A stretch of 64,000 bases of DNA from Larkinella punicea (GCF_003334855.1 NZ_QOWE01000012.1:124001-188000), one strand, 5' to 3'; shown: positions 18,901-27,830, counted from the first letter of the stretch. The notes: a model not told the origin generated them from the sequence alone. Translations and numbers: made by a program.

Positions 18901-19076
18901 ATAATTTCCGGATTCGCTCCCACGTAGCTGGTTCGAACCGAGATAATCGGCGGATCGATAGCCGGGTATTCGCGAACGCCCAGAAATGTAAAGCCAATGA
19001 CACCGAAAAGGATGATGACAATCGACATAACCATGGCGAAAACCGGTCGCCGAAGGCTTAATGAAGGTAGACTCAT
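15918..19076 (-). CDS. RND efflux transporter permease (HAE1 / AcrB-like)
   Basis: Inner-membrane proton-driven pump of 1052 residues, normal for the family. It shows the first helix block, the periplasmic porter repeat starting REYPAIDPPIISV, the helix 4 proton-relay pair in LVVDDGIVV (near 405), and the mirrored second half with helix cluster FLLALVLIYLILAAQFESF and the last GLVTKNGILIVEF. The C-terminal tail is charged. It starts 12 bp after the adaptor stop, so adaptor and pump form one leftward operon. No outer-membrane factor is included; the TolC homologue at 1-954 is distant. Drugs, detergents or lipophilic compounds are usual substrates, but none can be assigned. Confidence 0.95.
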   Translation of the reverse strand: MSLPSLSLRRPVFAMVMSIVIILFGVIGFTFLGVREYPAIDPPIISVRTSYVGANPEIIESQITEPIEKSLNSIEGIRTISSTSALGSSNITVEFELGADLERAANDVRDKVAQSQRQLPQDIDAPPVVSKADANSEPIIFLPVQSTTRNPMQLSDYVENVLQERLQTIPGVSQVMVYGLKRSAMRLWIDPHKLSAYRLTAQDIQEALNRQNVELPGGKIYGNNTELTVKAVGRLTTEDDFNNLIIRQTANQIIRFKDVGYAVLGPENEESAAKQNNASGAILALIPQPGANYVAVADEFYKRLEDIKRDLPSDIQLLNGDDKTKFIRQSIEEVAETIILSFILVVIVIYLFFRDWLISIRPLIDIPVSLIATFFIMYISGFSINVLTLLGIVLATGLVVDDGIVVTENIFKKIEEGMELKRAAKEGSEEIFFAVISTSATLSIVFLPVIFLEGFTGRLFREFGVVVASSVLISAFVSLTLTPVLSVLLVSKDQGKGSWFYQKTEPFYQWLDRSYRSSLTSFMGRRWLAVGIIGICLSIIFWIGSSLKSELAPMEDRSRIRVPITAPEGTSYEAMTRITERVNQFVMDSIPELNYTFSVIAPGNSAAGAVNSGFISLNLVEPSERKRSQQEITDYLGKYLRSSSEARMNATQEQTIQVGRRGGGLPVQFVIQNLNFDKLQQNLPKFMDEVQKDPTFQGFDVDLKFNKPELNITIDREKATSLGVTVQDVAQTLQLALSNRRLAYFLMNGKQYQVIGQVARDDRDEPVDLASFYVRNNAGNLIQLDNLVKFAEVSSPAQVYHHNRFKSATVSAGLAPGKTIGDGVDAMNAIAARTLDETFQTELSGSSRDYAESSSNTLFAFLLALVLIYLILAAQFESFTDPFIIMLTVPLAIAGAVLSLYVFNQTMNIFSQIGIIMLIGLVTKNGILIVEFANEKRKEGMDRFEAAIEASALRLRPILMTSLVTACGALPIALGLGAAAKSRIPLGVVIVGGIIFSLVLTLFVIPAMYSFLSRYKIVDNSAYEDHPQPLQPSPEPEKPVKRKSEELHEEEV

Positions 19077-19088
19077 TGGTTTAGTTCG

Positions 19089-20285
19089 TTAATTCATACT
19101 CGCACTATTACCCGCTGCTGAACCTTGCTCCGGCTGCTTCTGACCCGTTAACCGGTCCACTTTAGCCACTTTTACCGGCGCTTCAGGTCGCAGGAAAATC
19201 AGGCCGGTTGTTGCCACCGTATCCCCCTTCTGCAAGCCCTGCGTTATTTCTACAACGCTGGCATTCCGCAATCCGATCTTCACATCTTTAAAAACCGCTT
19301 TTCCGTTTTCGATCACCACCACCTGGCTACCGCGCGTTTGCGGAATCACTGACTGACTTGGAACCACAAGTGCCTGGGCATTATTGATGACCAGACTCAC
19401 TTTGGCGAACGTTCCGGGACGCAGGCTGGACGTATTGTTGGCTACCCGCGCCCGAATGCGCAGGTTCCGGGTGGCTTCCTCCACGCCGGGTTCGATGGCA
19501 TACACCGATCCGTTAAACGTTTTGTCCAGACCGTCGACCTGAAACGAGATCACACTGCCCACTTTTACGGATGGGCTGTATTTCTCGGGAACCGAAAAAT
19601 CGAGCTTCATCGAATTGGTCTGTTGCAACCTGGCAATCAGCGTATTCGGACTTACCACCGCTCCTAAACTCACATTCCGTAAACCAATGGTTCCGGAAAA
19701 AGGTGCCCGGATTTCGGTCCGGCGAAGCGCTGCTTTCGTCACCTCAATGTCGGCCAGCGTTCCTTTCAGGTTCGTCACAATAATGTCATATTCCTGCTGG
19801 CTGATACCGCCCCGTTCCAGCAGTTGCTTGTTCCGTTCTTCGATGCGCCGGTTGTTTTCTTCGAGCGATCTCAGCTTCAGCAATTGAGCCTGTAAATCAC
19901 CGTCATACAGTTTCACCAACAACGTACCCTGCTTAACGGCCCGTCCCTCCTGAATGTTCAATTCAACAATTCTTCCCGAGATTTCGGGATAGATGTCCAC
20001 CTGCTCGGAAGCCAGCAGGGAGCCTGTAGCCACCACTTCGTCTTTCAGATTTTGGGAAGTAACCACATACACATTGACCGCCGTCGGGCCACTACCGCCT
20101 GCCCGGCCGCCACCGGCCTGTCCGGAGGGAGCACCTCCCCGACCACCACCGGCTGCTTCGCCCGGTTGCTTTTTAGAAGACTTATTGTAATAAATGATGC
20201 CACCAACCACCAGCACCACCAAAATAATAGCAATCCACCTTTTCACAGAGATAGTATGTTGAAGCGGACGCGGTATTGCGCCCAT
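19089..20285 (-). CDS. RND efflux periplasmic adaptor subunit (membrane fusion protein)
   Basis: Adaptor of 398 residues linking the pump to an outer-membrane channel. One membrane helix (about 17-32, IAIILVVLVVGGIIYY) is followed by a Gly-rich linker (about 42-68), the lipoyl half-motif with the helical hairpin (ERNKQLLERGGISQQEYD), and the beta-barrel and membrane-proximal domains (IRAPFSGTIGLRNVSLGA). No lipobox is present, so it is anchored by the helix. The start at 20285 precedes the helix by an odd 14 residues; GTG 14 codons later (20246) would give the more usual short N-terminus. Co-transcribed with the pump. Confidence 0.93.
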   Translation of the reverse strand: MGAIPRPLQHTISVKRWIAIILVVLVVGGIIYYNKSSKKQPGEAAGGGRGGAPSGQAGGGRAGGSGPTAVNVYVVTSQNLKDEVVATGSLLASEQVDIYPEISGRIVELNIQEGRAVKQGTLLVKLYDGDLQAQLLKLRSLEENNRRIEERNKQLLERGGISQQEYDIIVTNLKGTLADIEVTKAALRRTEIRAPFSGTIGLRNVSLGAVVSPNTLIARLQQTNSMKLDFSVPEKYSPSVKVGSVISFQVDGLDKTFNGSVYAIEPGVEEATRNLRIRARVANNTSSLRPGTFAKVSLVINNAQALVVPSQSVIPQTRGSQVVVIENGKAVFKDVKIGLRNASVVEITQGLQKGDTVATTGLIFLRPEAPVKVAKVDRLTGQKQPEQGSAAGNSASMN

Positions 20286-20373
20286 TGAGAAAGTTGCATC
20301 AAACCGTGTGCCTACTGTCGGAATCTGATTTTTCAGCTAACTTAGCACCGAAATTACTCCATTACAACAAGCC

Positions 20374-20760
20374 ATGACAGTTGAAGAATACATTAATCGA
20401 CAAACACCCGAAATTCATCGCCTATTAGACCAAATACGTCGATTAATCCTGGAAGCGTCCCCCAAAGTTCAGGAAAAAATGAGTTGGGGCGTGCCCTTTT
20501 ATTTCCACAAAGGCCATTTGTGTTACCTCAATCCGCTCCGAACACCGGAGGTCGCCGTCGACCTTTGTTTCCTGAGAGGCTATGAATTAGCCAACGAACA
20601 GGGTGCGCTGGAAGGCCGTGGACGCCGAACGGTCAAGTCACTGATTGTGCAGGCTGAAACCATAAATGAAGACCTGATTCGGGAATTGTTGCAGGAAGCG
20701 ATTCTACTCAATGAAACCTCGAAGGAAAAACCGGCCATCTTTCATAAAAAGAGAGGGTGA
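20374..20760 (+). CDS. DUF1801 domain-containing protein
   Basis: Soluble 128-residue protein of the DUF1801/YdhG-like fold, of unknown function. Visible family features: the start TVEEYINRQTPEIHRLLDQI, the EKMSWGVPFYFHKGHLCYLN stretch (near 38-58) and the VDLCFLRGYEL segment. It faces away from the RND adaptor, with 88 bp between the divergent starts, and is followed by the REP-like hairpin cluster. Confidence 0.88.
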   Translation: MTVEEYINRQTPEIHRLLDQIRRLILEASPKVQEKMSWGVPFYFHKGHLCYLNPLRTPEVAVDLCFLRGYELANEQGALEGRGRRTVKSLIVQAETINEDLIRELLQEAILLNETSKEKPAIFHKKRG

Positions 20761-20764
20761 TTTT

Positions 20765-21085
20765 GCCAGAGCCGGGGATTGCACCCCGGCCACGCACGAG
20801 CCGGATCATACATCGATACGTCGGTGCTGGACCGGAGGGGCATCCCTGCCACGCACGAGCCGGATACTATATTGCTGCTGGACCGGAGGGGCATCCCTGC
20901 CACGCACGAGCCGGATACTATATTGCTGCCGGACCGGGGGTTACACCCCCGGTTGTCCGTACCTAACACCTTCGGTGTTACCAGTAAGCCCCCTATCGTT
21001 CACAACCCTTAGAGGGTTGAGTATGGATTACCGGGGGTGCAACCCTCGGCTTCGGCATCGGCATCAACCACGCCCGAGCCGAATC
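20765..21085. repeat. Cluster of REP-like hairpins
   Basis: The 351 bp between two convergent genes is a chain of short palindromes: 20771-20790 (GCCGGGG arms), two copies of a GGAGGGGCATCCC-type unit, 20933-20953 (ACCGGGGG arms, perfect), 20964-20980 (TAACACC arms, perfect), 21003-21019 (CAACCC arms, perfect) and 21030-21050 (imperfect). The words CACGCACGAGCCGGAT and ACCGGGGG recur, as in repetitive extragenic palindromes. No gene lies inside; the hairpins likely stop transcription from both sides. Confidence 0.8.
20829..20930. repeat. 51 bp tandem repeat, two copies
   Basis: Copy one 20829-20879, copy two 20880-20930, differing by one base near the end; a third begins at 20931 and diverges after about 7 bases. 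Each unit starts GGACCGGAGGGGCATCCCTG and contains CACGCACGAGCCGGATA. An extra, older copy of the second half is at about 20790-20810. Simple local duplication of a REP unit. Confidence 0.9.
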
Positions 21086-21111
21086 ATACGTAGGTGCAGC
21101 GCCAGGTTCAG

Positions 21112-24072
21112 TTACCGCCCACACAATTTCCGATAGTCACACCATTCGCAAATCTTTTTGTCGCTGGTTTTCTGGAAAGGCTGGCCGGGGTCGAACAAAT
21201 CCGTGATGATTTTGCGGAGGTGAACTTCCGTTTGGACCACAAATTCTTCGGGCGTACCGAGATAAAGTTTGTTCTCCATAAAACCGCCCTCCATGTTGCG
21301 GAATGAGTAAAAACCGGCCACCACGCGGGTGTTTGTGCCGTCGATCCACTCGTTGCCAAACTGCAATCCCTTGTTTTGCAGCATTTTCTTATACACCAGA
21401 TACTGATACAGCCACAACTGCCGGGCCTTGTCCTTCTGGGCGTCGGTCAGCAGGAGTTCCATGGTTTTGACGTCGGCATCCCGGGCTTCGATTTTCCCGG
21501 TTTTGTAATCGGCTACCCGAATTAATACGGTACCATCGGGTTGTCGAAGCCGCTCGACCCGGTCGATTTTTCCGGCAATCCGGATGCGCAAGGGACCGAT
21601 GGCGGTTTCGACCTCCAGCTCCGTATCCCACTCTTCTTCCGTTTGCAACACCTCCAGATTTTTTCCATAGCGCTCCACCTGCAGGGCATTAAACCGCACC
21701 ATCAGGTCTTCCGCCACCTTGTAGAGCAGGCGATTCATGCCCGACTCGGTCACGCGGTTCACAAACGCTTCTTCGTATTTCAGCTTCAATTTTTCGACAA
21801 CCCGTTCCGTCGTCACCTCCGCTCCCACCATGCGGTATTCCTGATCGAGAGCTTCCAGCGTGTTGTGAATCCACTGCCCGAATTCGGCGGCATCCATCTC
21901 ATCGCTGACCTCATCGTCTTCCTGCATGCTGATCACCCGGCTGAAATAATACTTGAGCGAACAGCTCATGAAATTATTCAGCGAGGTGGGGTACATTCCA
22001 CCGAAAACCCGGTTTTTGGCGGAACTGAATTTCCCCATCAAGTCCTCCCGCAGTTTCGCCAGAATCGCGTCGCTTTTCGGAATTTCGAGCGCATCGTAAG
22101 GTAACAAAGCCGACTTTTGATCGGCCGCCTTGCCAAATCGCACGCTGGGGTAGCTGATGGTCACATTGCCCCCGGAAGCCGGAACCAGTTCGTGTTCAAG
22201 TTGTCGGATAAACCGGCTTTTCTCGCCCTTGCTGGTCCCATAAGCGTCGGCCGAAGTAACATAGAGCAGCGAGACTTTTTTGGCCCGTTGCAACAGCCGG
22301 TAGAAGTGGTATGACATCACCGATTCCTGATCCTGATAAGTCGGCAAACCAACTTCCACGCAGGCATCGAACGGAATGAGGGAATTCAGTTTCCGCGATT
22401 GGGGTAAAACTCCCTCGTTCACCGACAAAATAATCAGGTGCTCAAAATCCAGCGCCCGGGTTTCGAGCATTCCCATCACCTGCAAAGCACTGCCCCCCTC
22501 GCTTTCAAACGGGATGCTGGTTTGGCGGATCAGTTCATACAGAAACTGCTTCAAACTCTTGATTGTCACCAGTTCATTCCGCTGTTCGCGTTCGAGCGTG
22601 GTTTCCAACTGGCGAAGCAGATTCTGAAATAAATACAGATACTCGGTTTCGATGGCGTCCTGCTGCTCGGTGTACACATCCCGCAGCACCTCGATCAACG
22701 CATAAAACTGGTGAATGACCACCAGCGGTTTATCGTCCGGCCAACGGCGGAACAATACCTGAAACAGCGGGCTGTTTTCGCCCATCGCCAGCAACTGCTT
22801 TTCGTCCAGATACACCAGATTGTCCGTCGTAATGGTGTTGATAGCCTTTTGAACCACGCGGTTTGGCGACCCCGCCGACGATTTCAAACCCGACAATTCA
22901 TACTGCCGGATAAACGGGTGATTGAGAACCTTGACAACGTGCCGGTGATTGAATTTGGGAATATAGATCGTGCCGCTGCCGTCTTTCTTCTGAAAAGCCG
23001 CCACGGTTCGCTGCATTTCGAACAGGGCATCGACCAGCGTAAACAGGTGCGAATTCTGCAACGAAAGCCCCATCGTCACGTTCAGATCCGTTACCGAGCC
23101 ACCCATCGAATACAAAACCGGTAACAACAAGGTTTCGTCACCCAGAATCAAGGCCGTGGTGCCGGCATCGGTTTCAGAATCGGCATGTTGCCGGTAGAGC
23201 TGGCTGGCAACTTTGGCCTGCATGCTGGCATTCGGAACGCCGATCACCTGAATGTGTTTGAGCGTTTCGGTCAGCCCGTTTTCTTCCCAGGTCCAGGGGC
23301 CGCTCCAGCCGTCCCGTTTGTAGTTCCGCAGCATCTTCCCGGCTTCCTGCCGCTTCGACTGCATGTAATACGCGTCCGTGTCCCAGAGCATTTCGGCTTT
23401 CTGCGCCTTCAGGAGTGTTTTTACAATCTGCTCTTCCGACCGGCTCAGGGCGTTGAACCCCACGAAATACAGTTTTTCATAGGCCGGATTGTCGCGCACC
23501 AGGTCTTCCACCTGATTCGCCAGTAAGCGGTAGGCCATGCCCCGATACGCCCAGCCTTTCGACAAAAGCCGCTCGTGCAGAGCCTCGTAGGCGGTTTGCA
23601 GGTTTTCGAAGAGTTTAAAATACCGCTGCGTTCCGACGGTTTCGAGTTTGGCTCCCGCCCGGCCGTCGGGCAGTTCGAGTCGCCAGCGTTCAAGGGCTTT
23701 GGCCGCCGTCATGTAGCTAAACAGCTCGGAGGGCGAAATCATGTACTGATCGATGCGGTCGAAATCCGTGAGCAAAATGCTCGCCCAGTTCAAAAACCGC
23801 CCGAATTCCAGCGTGTCGTCAATTTCTTTGAAGACTTCGAACAGTTCGAACAACAGACTGACCGGGTCGATTTGCAGAACGCCCGCACTCTGCATGATGA
23901 AGTCGTCGACGGCCAGCACGTGGGGTGACAGAAACGGCGTGTCGGATTGCTGGCTAAGGTGTTGCTGAAAGGTGGTAACCGCCCGGCGTGTCGGCACAAT
24001 CACCCACACGTCGTCCATCCGCGTTTGATGGTTCCGGAAGATGTGATGGGCCACTTGACTTAAGAATGACAT
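21112..24072 (-). CDS. PD-(D/E)XK nuclease family protein, AddB-like
   Basis: Large 986-residue protein with an inactivated helicase-like body and a C-terminal nuclease, resembling the AddB half of AddAB recombination enzymes. N-terminus: VWVIVPTRRAVTTFQQHL, a degenerate Walker A. The nuclease domain shows GKIDRVE and the active-site DYKTGK (near residue 857). Four Cys fit an AddB-type iron-sulphur cluster: one in SCSLKYYFSR (near 702) and three at the end (ICEWCDYRKLC). It would act in double-strand break repair with an AddA-type helicase, not in this window. Last gene of a leftward series from LpxK, 94 bp after MiaE. Confidence 0.85.
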   Translation of the reverse strand: MSFLSQVAHHIFRNHQTRMDDVWVIVPTRRAVTTFQQHLSQQSDTPFLSPHVLAVDDFIMQSAGVLQIDPVSLLFELFEVFKEIDDTLEFGRFLNWASILLTDFDRIDQYMISPSELFSYMTAAKALERWRLELPDGRAGAKLETVGTQRYFKLFENLQTAYEALHERLLSKGWAYRGMAYRLLANQVEDLVRDNPAYEKLYFVGFNALSRSEEQIVKTLLKAQKAEMLWDTDAYYMQSKRQEAGKMLRNYKRDGWSGPWTWEENGLTETLKHIQVIGVPNASMQAKVASQLYRQHADSETDAGTTALILGDETLLLPVLYSMGGSVTDLNVTMGLSLQNSHLFTLVDALFEMQRTVAAFQKKDGSGTIYIPKFNHRHVVKVLNHPFIRQYELSGLKSSAGSPNRVVQKAINTITTDNLVYLDEKQLLAMGENSPLFQVLFRRWPDDKPLVVIHQFYALIEVLRDVYTEQQDAIETEYLYLFQNLLRQLETTLEREQRNELVTIKSLKQFLYELIRQTSIPFESEGGSALQVMGMLETRALDFEHLIILSVNEGVLPQSRKLNSLIPFDACVEVGLPTYQDQESVMSYHFYRLLQRAKKVSLLYVTSADAYGTSKGEKSRFIRQLEHELVPASGGNVTISYPSVRFGKAADQKSALLPYDALEIPKSDAILAKLREDLMGKFSSAKNRVFGGMYPTSLNNFMSCSLKYYFSRVISMQEDDEVSDEMDAAEFGQWIHNTLEALDQEYRMVGAEVTTERVVEKLKLKYEEAFVNRVTESGMNRLLYKVAEDLMVRFNALQVERYGKNLEVLQTEEEWDTELEVETAIGPLRIRIAGKIDRVERLRQPDGTVLIRVADYKTGKIEARDADVKTMELLLTDAQKDKARQLWLYQYLVYKKMLQNKGLQFGNEWIDGTNTRVVAGFYSFRNMEGGFMENKLYLGTPEEFVVQTEVHLRKIITDLFDPGQPFQKTSDKKICEWCDYRKLCGR

Positions 24073-24166
24073 GTACTTTTTCCGGATAAAACCGACGGTT
24101 GTTTATCCAGGCTGTTCATTAGGTGATATTCAAAAATACGCCAAAAAAGACGGCTTTCCAACCCGG

Positions 24167-24757
24167 TCAGTGAAACCGGTCGGCGCGGACTTCCAGCGTT
24201 TTCATGATCCCGGCTTCGGTTTCCAGCAGTTCTTTCCAGCGTTTCCGGACTTTCTCTTTCGGATTGTATGCTTCGGCCAGTTCGATAAAATTCCGGTAAT
24301 GCCCGGCTTCCGAAATCATCAACTCGCGGTAAAATTTTTGCAGGTATTCGTCGGTCAGGTTTTCCGACAACAGCTTGAACCGTTCGGCACTGCGGGCTTC
24401 GATCAGGGCATTCAACAACAGCTTTTCCATCAACTGCTCGTTGCGGTCGCCCGGTTTGCGCAGAACCTGCAGCAACTGGTTGACATACTCGTCCTTACGC
24501 GGTTTTCCCAGTGGGATATTCCGCTTGCGAAGTTCTTTCAGAACCCGCTGAAAATGACCCCATTCTTCAGCCACCACGGGCGTCAGCACCTCCACCAGCT
24601 TTTCATGTTCGGGAAACTGAACGATCAGCGAGATGCAGGACGATGCGGCTTTCTGTTCGCAAAAGGCGTGATCGATCAGGATATCGCCGAGGTTCATTCG
24701 GGCAATATCGACCCAGCGCGGATCGGTAGGAAGTTCCAGGCCAAGAGTCGTTATCAC
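24167..24757 (-). CDS. miaE: tRNA 2-methylthio-N6-isopentenyl adenosine hydroxylase
   Basis: Non-haem di-iron monooxygenase, 196 residues, hydroxylating the isopentenyl group of ms2i6A37 in tRNAs reading UNN codons. Ferritin-like four-helix fold with carboxylate/His motifs CEQKAAS, EEWGHF, EARSAERF and SEAGHYRNF. Length and motif order match MiaE. Its start overlaps the stop of the DUF1835 gene by 4 bp, showing translational coupling. Confidence 0.9.
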   Translation of the reverse strand: MITTLGLELPTDPRWVDIARMNLGDILIDHAFCEQKAASSCISLIVQFPEHEKLVEVLTPVVAEEWGHFQRVLKELRKRNIPLGKPRKDEYVNQLLQVLRKPGDRNEQLMEKLLLNALIEARSAERFKLLSENLTDEYLQKFYRELMISEAGHYRNFIELAEAYNPKEKVRKRWKELLETEAGIMKTLEVRADRFH

Positions 24758-25701
24758 AGCTCAATCAGTTTTTCCAGTTCCCGGTCCCACCGATACGGTG
24801 AATCAGGTGTCTGGTAATAACCGCCCAGCCAGCGTTCCACCGGGTTGAGCACCCGGCGTCCGGCAATGACATCAGCACCGGCTTCGGTCAGGCTGACGCC
24901 CGCTTCGGTATATTCCCACAGTTTTCCGTTCAGTTGGCGGATGGTTTCTCCCACGCTCAGGTCGGTAATGCCATAGTCACGGTCCTGCTGCAAAAACCGC
25001 CCGATCAGGCTGGCTTCCGGCATTGGCCCTTCCATCAGCGTGGCGGTCAGCATATGTTCAATCAGATTCAGGTTGTTTTCGGTAAACGGAAAACGCTGTA
25101 GATGCAGAATCAAAGCGTTTCGCAAAAACCGCAACCGGCCAAAATCGGCACCCAGAAGTTGCTGAAGGGCCAGCGGCTCCGGGCTGGCGTAGGCATTCCA
25201 AACCGCTCCGGCCACTTCCAGATCGTGACGGGTCAACGCTTCGGCCTGTAAAAACAAGGTCGCCAACTGGGCTCCGTTCAGTTGCCCCATGCCTTTGAAA
25301 AACGGCTCTCCCGGAAAGGAATCGACCGAAACCTGTTTGATTTTAGTTGTTCCCAAGGGTCGCTGAACCAGTTGTGCCAGCAGAAAAACCAGGTTGATCT
25401 GGCAGAATAAATCGTGCTCGAACCAGAGATAAATCTCATCGTAGTCGGTCGGAACCGCCAGTTTTTCAAACGCCTGCACCACCCGCTGGTCGTAATCGGA
25501 AGGCTCGTCATCCGTCACGTTGTGCCAGGCCTTGCGAATGCGCCAAAGTTCGTAAACCGATTGAACATCCGCATTCACCGGCCCCTCCGACATCGCTTCC
25601 CGCCAGACCATCAGATCCGTTTGATCGGCATTTCCCAGGATATTCGATTTGGTGAAGGCTTCGGCGGTTGCGTCGCCGTTGAGGATGTGTAATACTTTCA
25701 T
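24754..25701 (-). CDS. DUF1835 domain-containing protein
   Basis: A 315-residue protein of unknown function beginning MKVLHILNGDATAEAFTKSN, the mark of DUF1835. The N-terminal half (MVWREAMSEGP, LWFEHDLFCQINLVFLL) is the conserved domain; the C-terminal half looks like winged-helix modules, including LNGKLWEYTEAGVSLTEAG and a WLGGYYQT ending. It overlaps miaE by 4 bp and begins 10 bp after the porin gene stop, so all three are likely read together. Confidence 0.88.
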   Translation of the reverse strand: MKVLHILNGDATAEAFTKSNILGNADQTDLMVWREAMSEGPVNADVQSVYELWRIRKAWHNVTDDEPSDYDQRVVQAFEKLAVPTDYDEIYLWFEHDLFCQINLVFLLAQLVQRPLGTTKIKQVSVDSFPGEPFFKGMGQLNGAQLATLFLQAEALTRHDLEVAGAVWNAYASPEPLALQQLLGADFGRLRFLRNALILHLQRFPFTENNLNLIEHMLTATLMEGPMPEASLIGRFLQQDRDYGITDLSVGETIRQLNGKLWEYTEAGVSLTEAGADVIAGRRVLNPVERWLGGYYQTPDSPYRWDRELEKLIEL

Positions 25702-25710
25702 AGTCAGGAC

Positions 25711-27732
25711 TTAGTCGAATAATAACCAATGAACACCAAAGGAAAAAGACCGGTTGATGGTCCGGAAATACGGCGCACTGTAATACGTCTGGTCGAGCAG
25801 GCCCTGGTTGGCGTGCGCCAGTTTCAAAAAAAGCCGGACCCGGTTGATCCGTAAATTGGCATACGGCTCGGCCATGATGTAATCGCCCAGTTTGGTCTCG
25901 TTCTGCAAATGATACTGCTGGGTGACTGGCATATACTGGTCGGCATAATACGCAGATTTGTAATGAAACTGAACCCCCGCCAGCACATACAATTTCTTGA
26001 ATAATAAAAAGTTGTACTCAAACCGGGCATTCGCCAGCAAAGTCGGTATCCGCAGCACGTCGTCGTTCGACACCAGCGTGTAGTAGCCCTGCCCCGCCAT
26101 CGTAAACCTGCCCGCCCGGAACTGCCAGCTCAAACTCGTCTGCAGAATGCTGAACGCGCTTGAAAGCTGTTGCGGGACCGCTGCCGTATCGAAATAAATA
26201 TAATTTGTCAGCAAATAATAATCCATTCCGGGACTCAGAATCAGCTTTCCCAGCTTCAGATTCAATTGTCCATAGGCGTGTTGGGTACCGCGTAAATCAA
26301 ACCGGGTTGCCAATCTTCCTTCATGGTCCCACTGGTAGATATTGCTCGTATACCGGTTTTGGAGCAACGTTGGCGAGGCAAAGACACTTTCGTACCCGGC
26401 AGTCAGCAAGCGGCTTTCCAGACGCCCCTGAAGCCGGAAATCGCGGCCTAATAAATACTCCACCTCAGCCGTCACCCGCGTCAGGCTGTCCGGGAAATAG
26501 TAGCCCAGCCAACCGCCCACAAACGTTTCGAGCCGACTGCTTTTGTAGCTCGAATCCGGCACGAGCCGCCCGATGTTGAAGCGGTTCTCCAGGCTGTAAT
26601 ACCGGTTTCGGAGCCAGGCACGGTAGTTGAAAGCCGATCCGCGCGCCGAAAACTGGCCTTTTATCCCGATCTGATTCTCCAGCAGTCTAAATAGCGTCGT
26701 TTGCCGGGTTTCCAGATTGTCGAAATAATAGCGGGGGTAAAACGGTTTCCGGGACAGATTCGACGAGTCGGGTGGCAACAAATTGTCGGTTATGTCCGTG
26801 TCGGTAAACCGGTAACTTTGGGCGCGAAAATCAACGATGTTGTAAAGCTGAAAAGCCGTGTCCAGAACGTACTGGTGATACAGATGGAGGTCGTTGCGGA
26901 TTTCGCGGGAGTTGGCTGTCGACAAAACAGGTCTTAGCTCCAGGTCTGGATTGGCAGCATTGGATGTACCCGAATCCGGTTCAATCACCCCACCCTGATC
27001 AAGCGAACGGTGGTTGAGGTTGTTGTAATGCGCCAGCAAGGTATACTTGCCGTTTTTGGACCGGTAATTGGAATGCACGACAAAATTCCAGTTTTCGGCC
27101 AGGCGCTGGGTGCCGGACGAAACGGCGGTGGTTCCCCCAAACTGCACATCCGACGTCATGCGCTGCAAATTGAAACCGAGGTTCCAGCGTTCGCTGATGT
27201 TTTGCGTGAAGTCGAAATTCACGATATTTTGCCCCCTTCCCCCCAGCACCAGATACATGTTTGTGTAGGGCGATCGCGTGTCGAAATACCGGATGTTCTG
27301 GGTCTGATACCCGTATAATCCGTAGGCGCTCAAACCGGTTTGGGAGCCAATGGCGGGCGTCTGGTAAAAAACCGACCGCAGGGCCGTTCCCAGATTTCCC
27401 AAATCCGTGTAGAGGTTGTCGTAACGATCAATGTAACTGGTTCGGTGTACACCTTCCAGCGTGGTATCGATGGTAATCAGGGCTTTGCGGTTATTCAGAA
27501 CGTCGCTTTCCAGGAAAAAGCGGGTCGTTTTGGGTCCATAAATGAGTTTGGTGGAGTCGTCGAGAATGGCCCCTCCCGCGCTGGCCCCCGACCCTCCCGT
27601 TGTGGTCGGCTGTCCCCCGGTCCGGTTGCCGCCCTGCGGAAAGTTCGGAAGGCGCGTAGGCAACTGCGCCCAGGCCGGAGAGGTAAACCATAACAGCAGG
27701 ATACTTACACGCAGTAAAAAAAGTCGGGTCAT
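25711..27732 (-). CDS. Putative porin (Bacteroidetes type), outer membrane beta-barrel
   Basis: Outer-membrane protein of 673 residues with a Sec signal peptide (MTRLFLLRVSILLLWF, cleavage after AWAQ). A longer frame opens at 27807, but Met at 27732 places the signal at the N-terminus. After a Pro/Gly-rich stretch the protein is made of alternating beta-strands with many Tyr, Trp and Asn, and ends in Phe-Asp with FGVHWLLFD, as in barrels. Matches the putative porin family seen in Bacteroidetes. Solute unknown. It lies between LpxK and DUF1835 on the same strand. Confidence 0.85.
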   Translation of the reverse strand: MTRLFLLRVSILLLWFTSPAWAQLPTRLPNFPQGGNRTGGQPTTTGGSGASAGGAILDDSTKLIYGPKTTRFFLESDVLNNRKALITIDTTLEGVHRTSYIDRYDNLYTDLGNLGTALRSVFYQTPAIGSQTGLSAYGLYGYQTQNIRYFDTRSPYTNMYLVLGGRGQNIVNFDFTQNISERWNLGFNLQRMTSDVQFGGTTAVSSGTQRLAENWNFVVHSNYRSKNGKYTLLAHYNNLNHRSLDQGGVIEPDSGTSNAANPDLELRPVLSTANSREIRNDLHLYHQYVLDTAFQLYNIVDFRAQSYRFTDTDITDNLLPPDSSNLSRKPFYPRYYFDNLETRQTTLFRLLENQIGIKGQFSARGSAFNYRAWLRNRYYSLENRFNIGRLVPDSSYKSSRLETFVGGWLGYYFPDSLTRVTAEVEYLLGRDFRLQGRLESRLLTAGYESVFASPTLLQNRYTSNIYQWDHEGRLATRFDLRGTQHAYGQLNLKLGKLILSPGMDYYLLTNYIYFDTAAVPQQLSSAFSILQTSLSWQFRAGRFTMAGQGYYTLVSNDDVLRIPTLLANARFEYNFLLFKKLYVLAGVQFHYKSAYYADQYMPVTQQYHLQNETKLGDYIMAEPYANLRINRVRLFLKLAHANQGLLDQTYYSAPYFRTINRSFSFGVHWLLFD

Positions 27733-27830
27733 ATGGTCTGAACTGGAATTCCGCCAATTTATTGATTCGCGGTGATTACTTTTTGCGCTCATTAGCTTTT
27801 TTAACAACCCATCGCGACTGTTTAAAACCG

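Noticed and set aside
20829-20930. Direct repeats resembling a CRISPR array
   Set aside because: Only two contiguous 51 bp copies without spacers and no cas genes; it is a tandem duplication of a REP unit.
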